29,595 nt of DNA from Priapulus caudatus (Eukaryota; Priapulida; Priapulimorpha; Priapulimorphida; Priapulidae): NCBI RefSeq assembly GCF_000485595.1, contig NW_014577612.1, positions 41,723 to 71,317 of the forward strand. Direction: 5' to 3'. This document shows positions 28,721 through 29,595 of the stretch, one piece after another (position 1 is the stretch's first letter; each line of letters begins with the position of its first letter). The notes beneath the pieces were generated by a model that was not told the DNA's origin, made no database searches, and saw only the letters and a list, made by a program, of their open reading frames with translations. The position numbers and the translations under genes were made by a program.

Positions 28721-29595
28721 TCAAAATAATAATAATAAGCCCTCTAGGGAGAGAATTCGGTACCTTGGGAGACGCGCTGTCCCTAGTCGCAGCCCAATGT
28801 GCGACGTGCAAATGTGCAAATGTGCAAATGTGGACAGCTCTTATATCCTTGGGCCCATTCATCCAGTGATGCACCCTCTTCCAAAATCCTACCATGTCTA
28901 GCTTTCCCATGACATGTTCGTATTCGGACATTCGCGCTGCCATTGGCAAAACCTAGCTAGTGTGATACATTGGATATCAACCCATATCTCAAGTGAGGCA
29001 AATGGCAATACTAATTACTAATACTATGTCACACTAATCGCTGTGCTGAGTGATGACTCATTGACTGGTGTGTAGCCCCAGTGTTTAGCTGCTTACCACA
29101 AATCCTAAATACTGTGAGCAGTGATCTGCCATATACTGATGTAAAATGCTCGTAATTGCTAACTTGCTGGTTGGCGCGTTAGGTTTTCCTCTAGAAAAGC
29201 GATTTCGAATTTATTTAATTTCACGCCCTGAACTTATTCTCGTACATATGGCGTCCCATAGATGGCGCGACGAGGCTCTCTTCGAGGGATTTTCCAGAGA
29301 ATTTTCCTTAGACTGCCCCGCGGTGGAGAGTTTGACACGCTCCACTAACTATAACTTTAGTGTAGCGAAAGATACTTGGCCGAGTTAAGGCCCGTACGAG
29401 TCTAGCTGGAATCGTGACGTGGGCTTTTAATTATCGTAGCCATGTTGGTTCCCTTCACGTTCATTGGCTAAGCCCGTTGATTGATGTTTGTTTAGACTGA
29501 GAATGCAGAAGCAGAAGCAGAAGCAGAAGCAGTGCGGGCGTCTGAAGGTCTGCGAATGTTAATAACCGCGCAAAACCTTTCTGCATTTAACGTTG
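28721..29595. other. Unassigned DNA right of the telomeric tract
   Basis: No supported gene. Contains a triple AAATGTGC repeat at about 28808-28830 and a (GCAGAA)n microsatellite at about 29503-29532. The longest open frames here lack any recognisable domain and show no homology that I recall. A TBCK promoter or 5' UTR exon could lie here but cannot be shown. Confidence 0.5.

Noticed and set aside
28716-28949. 78-codon minus-strand frame after the telomeric tract
   Set aside because: No recognised domain or splice partners; could be repeat-derived, but unsupported.
29146-29388. 80-codon plus-strand ATG frame
   Set aside because: No domain recognised and repeat-like motifs (GATGGCGC) inside; a gene cannot be supported.

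Overview
The window is nuclear DNA from an invertebrate animal. The genes are split into many short exons with GT-AG introns, the introns carry microsatellites and small foldback elements, there is a CCCTAA/TTAGGG-type interstitial telomere tract, and the two large genes are clear orthologues of human proteins. I cannot name the species or phylum.

All three supported genes lie on the minus strand, so transcription runs from high to low coordinates. (1) TBCK (27417 to 17866) is complete, with 20 coding exons and about 887 residues against 893 in human: pseudokinase, TBC (Rab-GAP fold) and C-terminal rhodanese domain. Exon 18 holds an apparent one-base deletion. (2) A two-exon gene for a 92-residue single-pass membrane protein (11366 to 10784) that I do not recognise. 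(3) SLX4 (10537 to beyond the left edge): 12 coding exons and 1569 residues are present, with two UBZ4 zinc fingers, the XPF-binding region, a BTB domain, a very large Ser-Pro-rich repeat exon and the start of the SAP-proximal motif. The last exons (SAP and SLX1-binding domain) are outside the window.

Layout. 1-10537 is SLX4 with mostly 0.3-0.9 kb introns, one of which holds a hAT-like element of 490 bp. 10538-10783 is a 246-bp spacer and 10784-11366 the small gene. 11367-17865 is repeat-rich intergenic DNA with a 25-N gap at 15984-16008; the sequence right of the gap is a noisy second copy of sequence left of it, probably an assembly artefact or an unmerged haplotype. 17866-27428 is TBCK. 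27429-29595 holds a decayed non-LTR retrotransposon, a member of the repeat family also found at 11.9-14.4 kb, the telomeric tract and unassigned DNA.

The genes share no known pathway: SLX4 scaffolds DNA-repair nucleases, while TBCK acts on endosomes in the FERRY complex. The main points of interest are a lineage-specific array of 20-residue Ser-Pro repeats in SLX4, several families of very short hairpin elements, the unidentified small membrane protein, and assembly problems that affect interpretation. I saw no sign of a wholly new multi-gene system.
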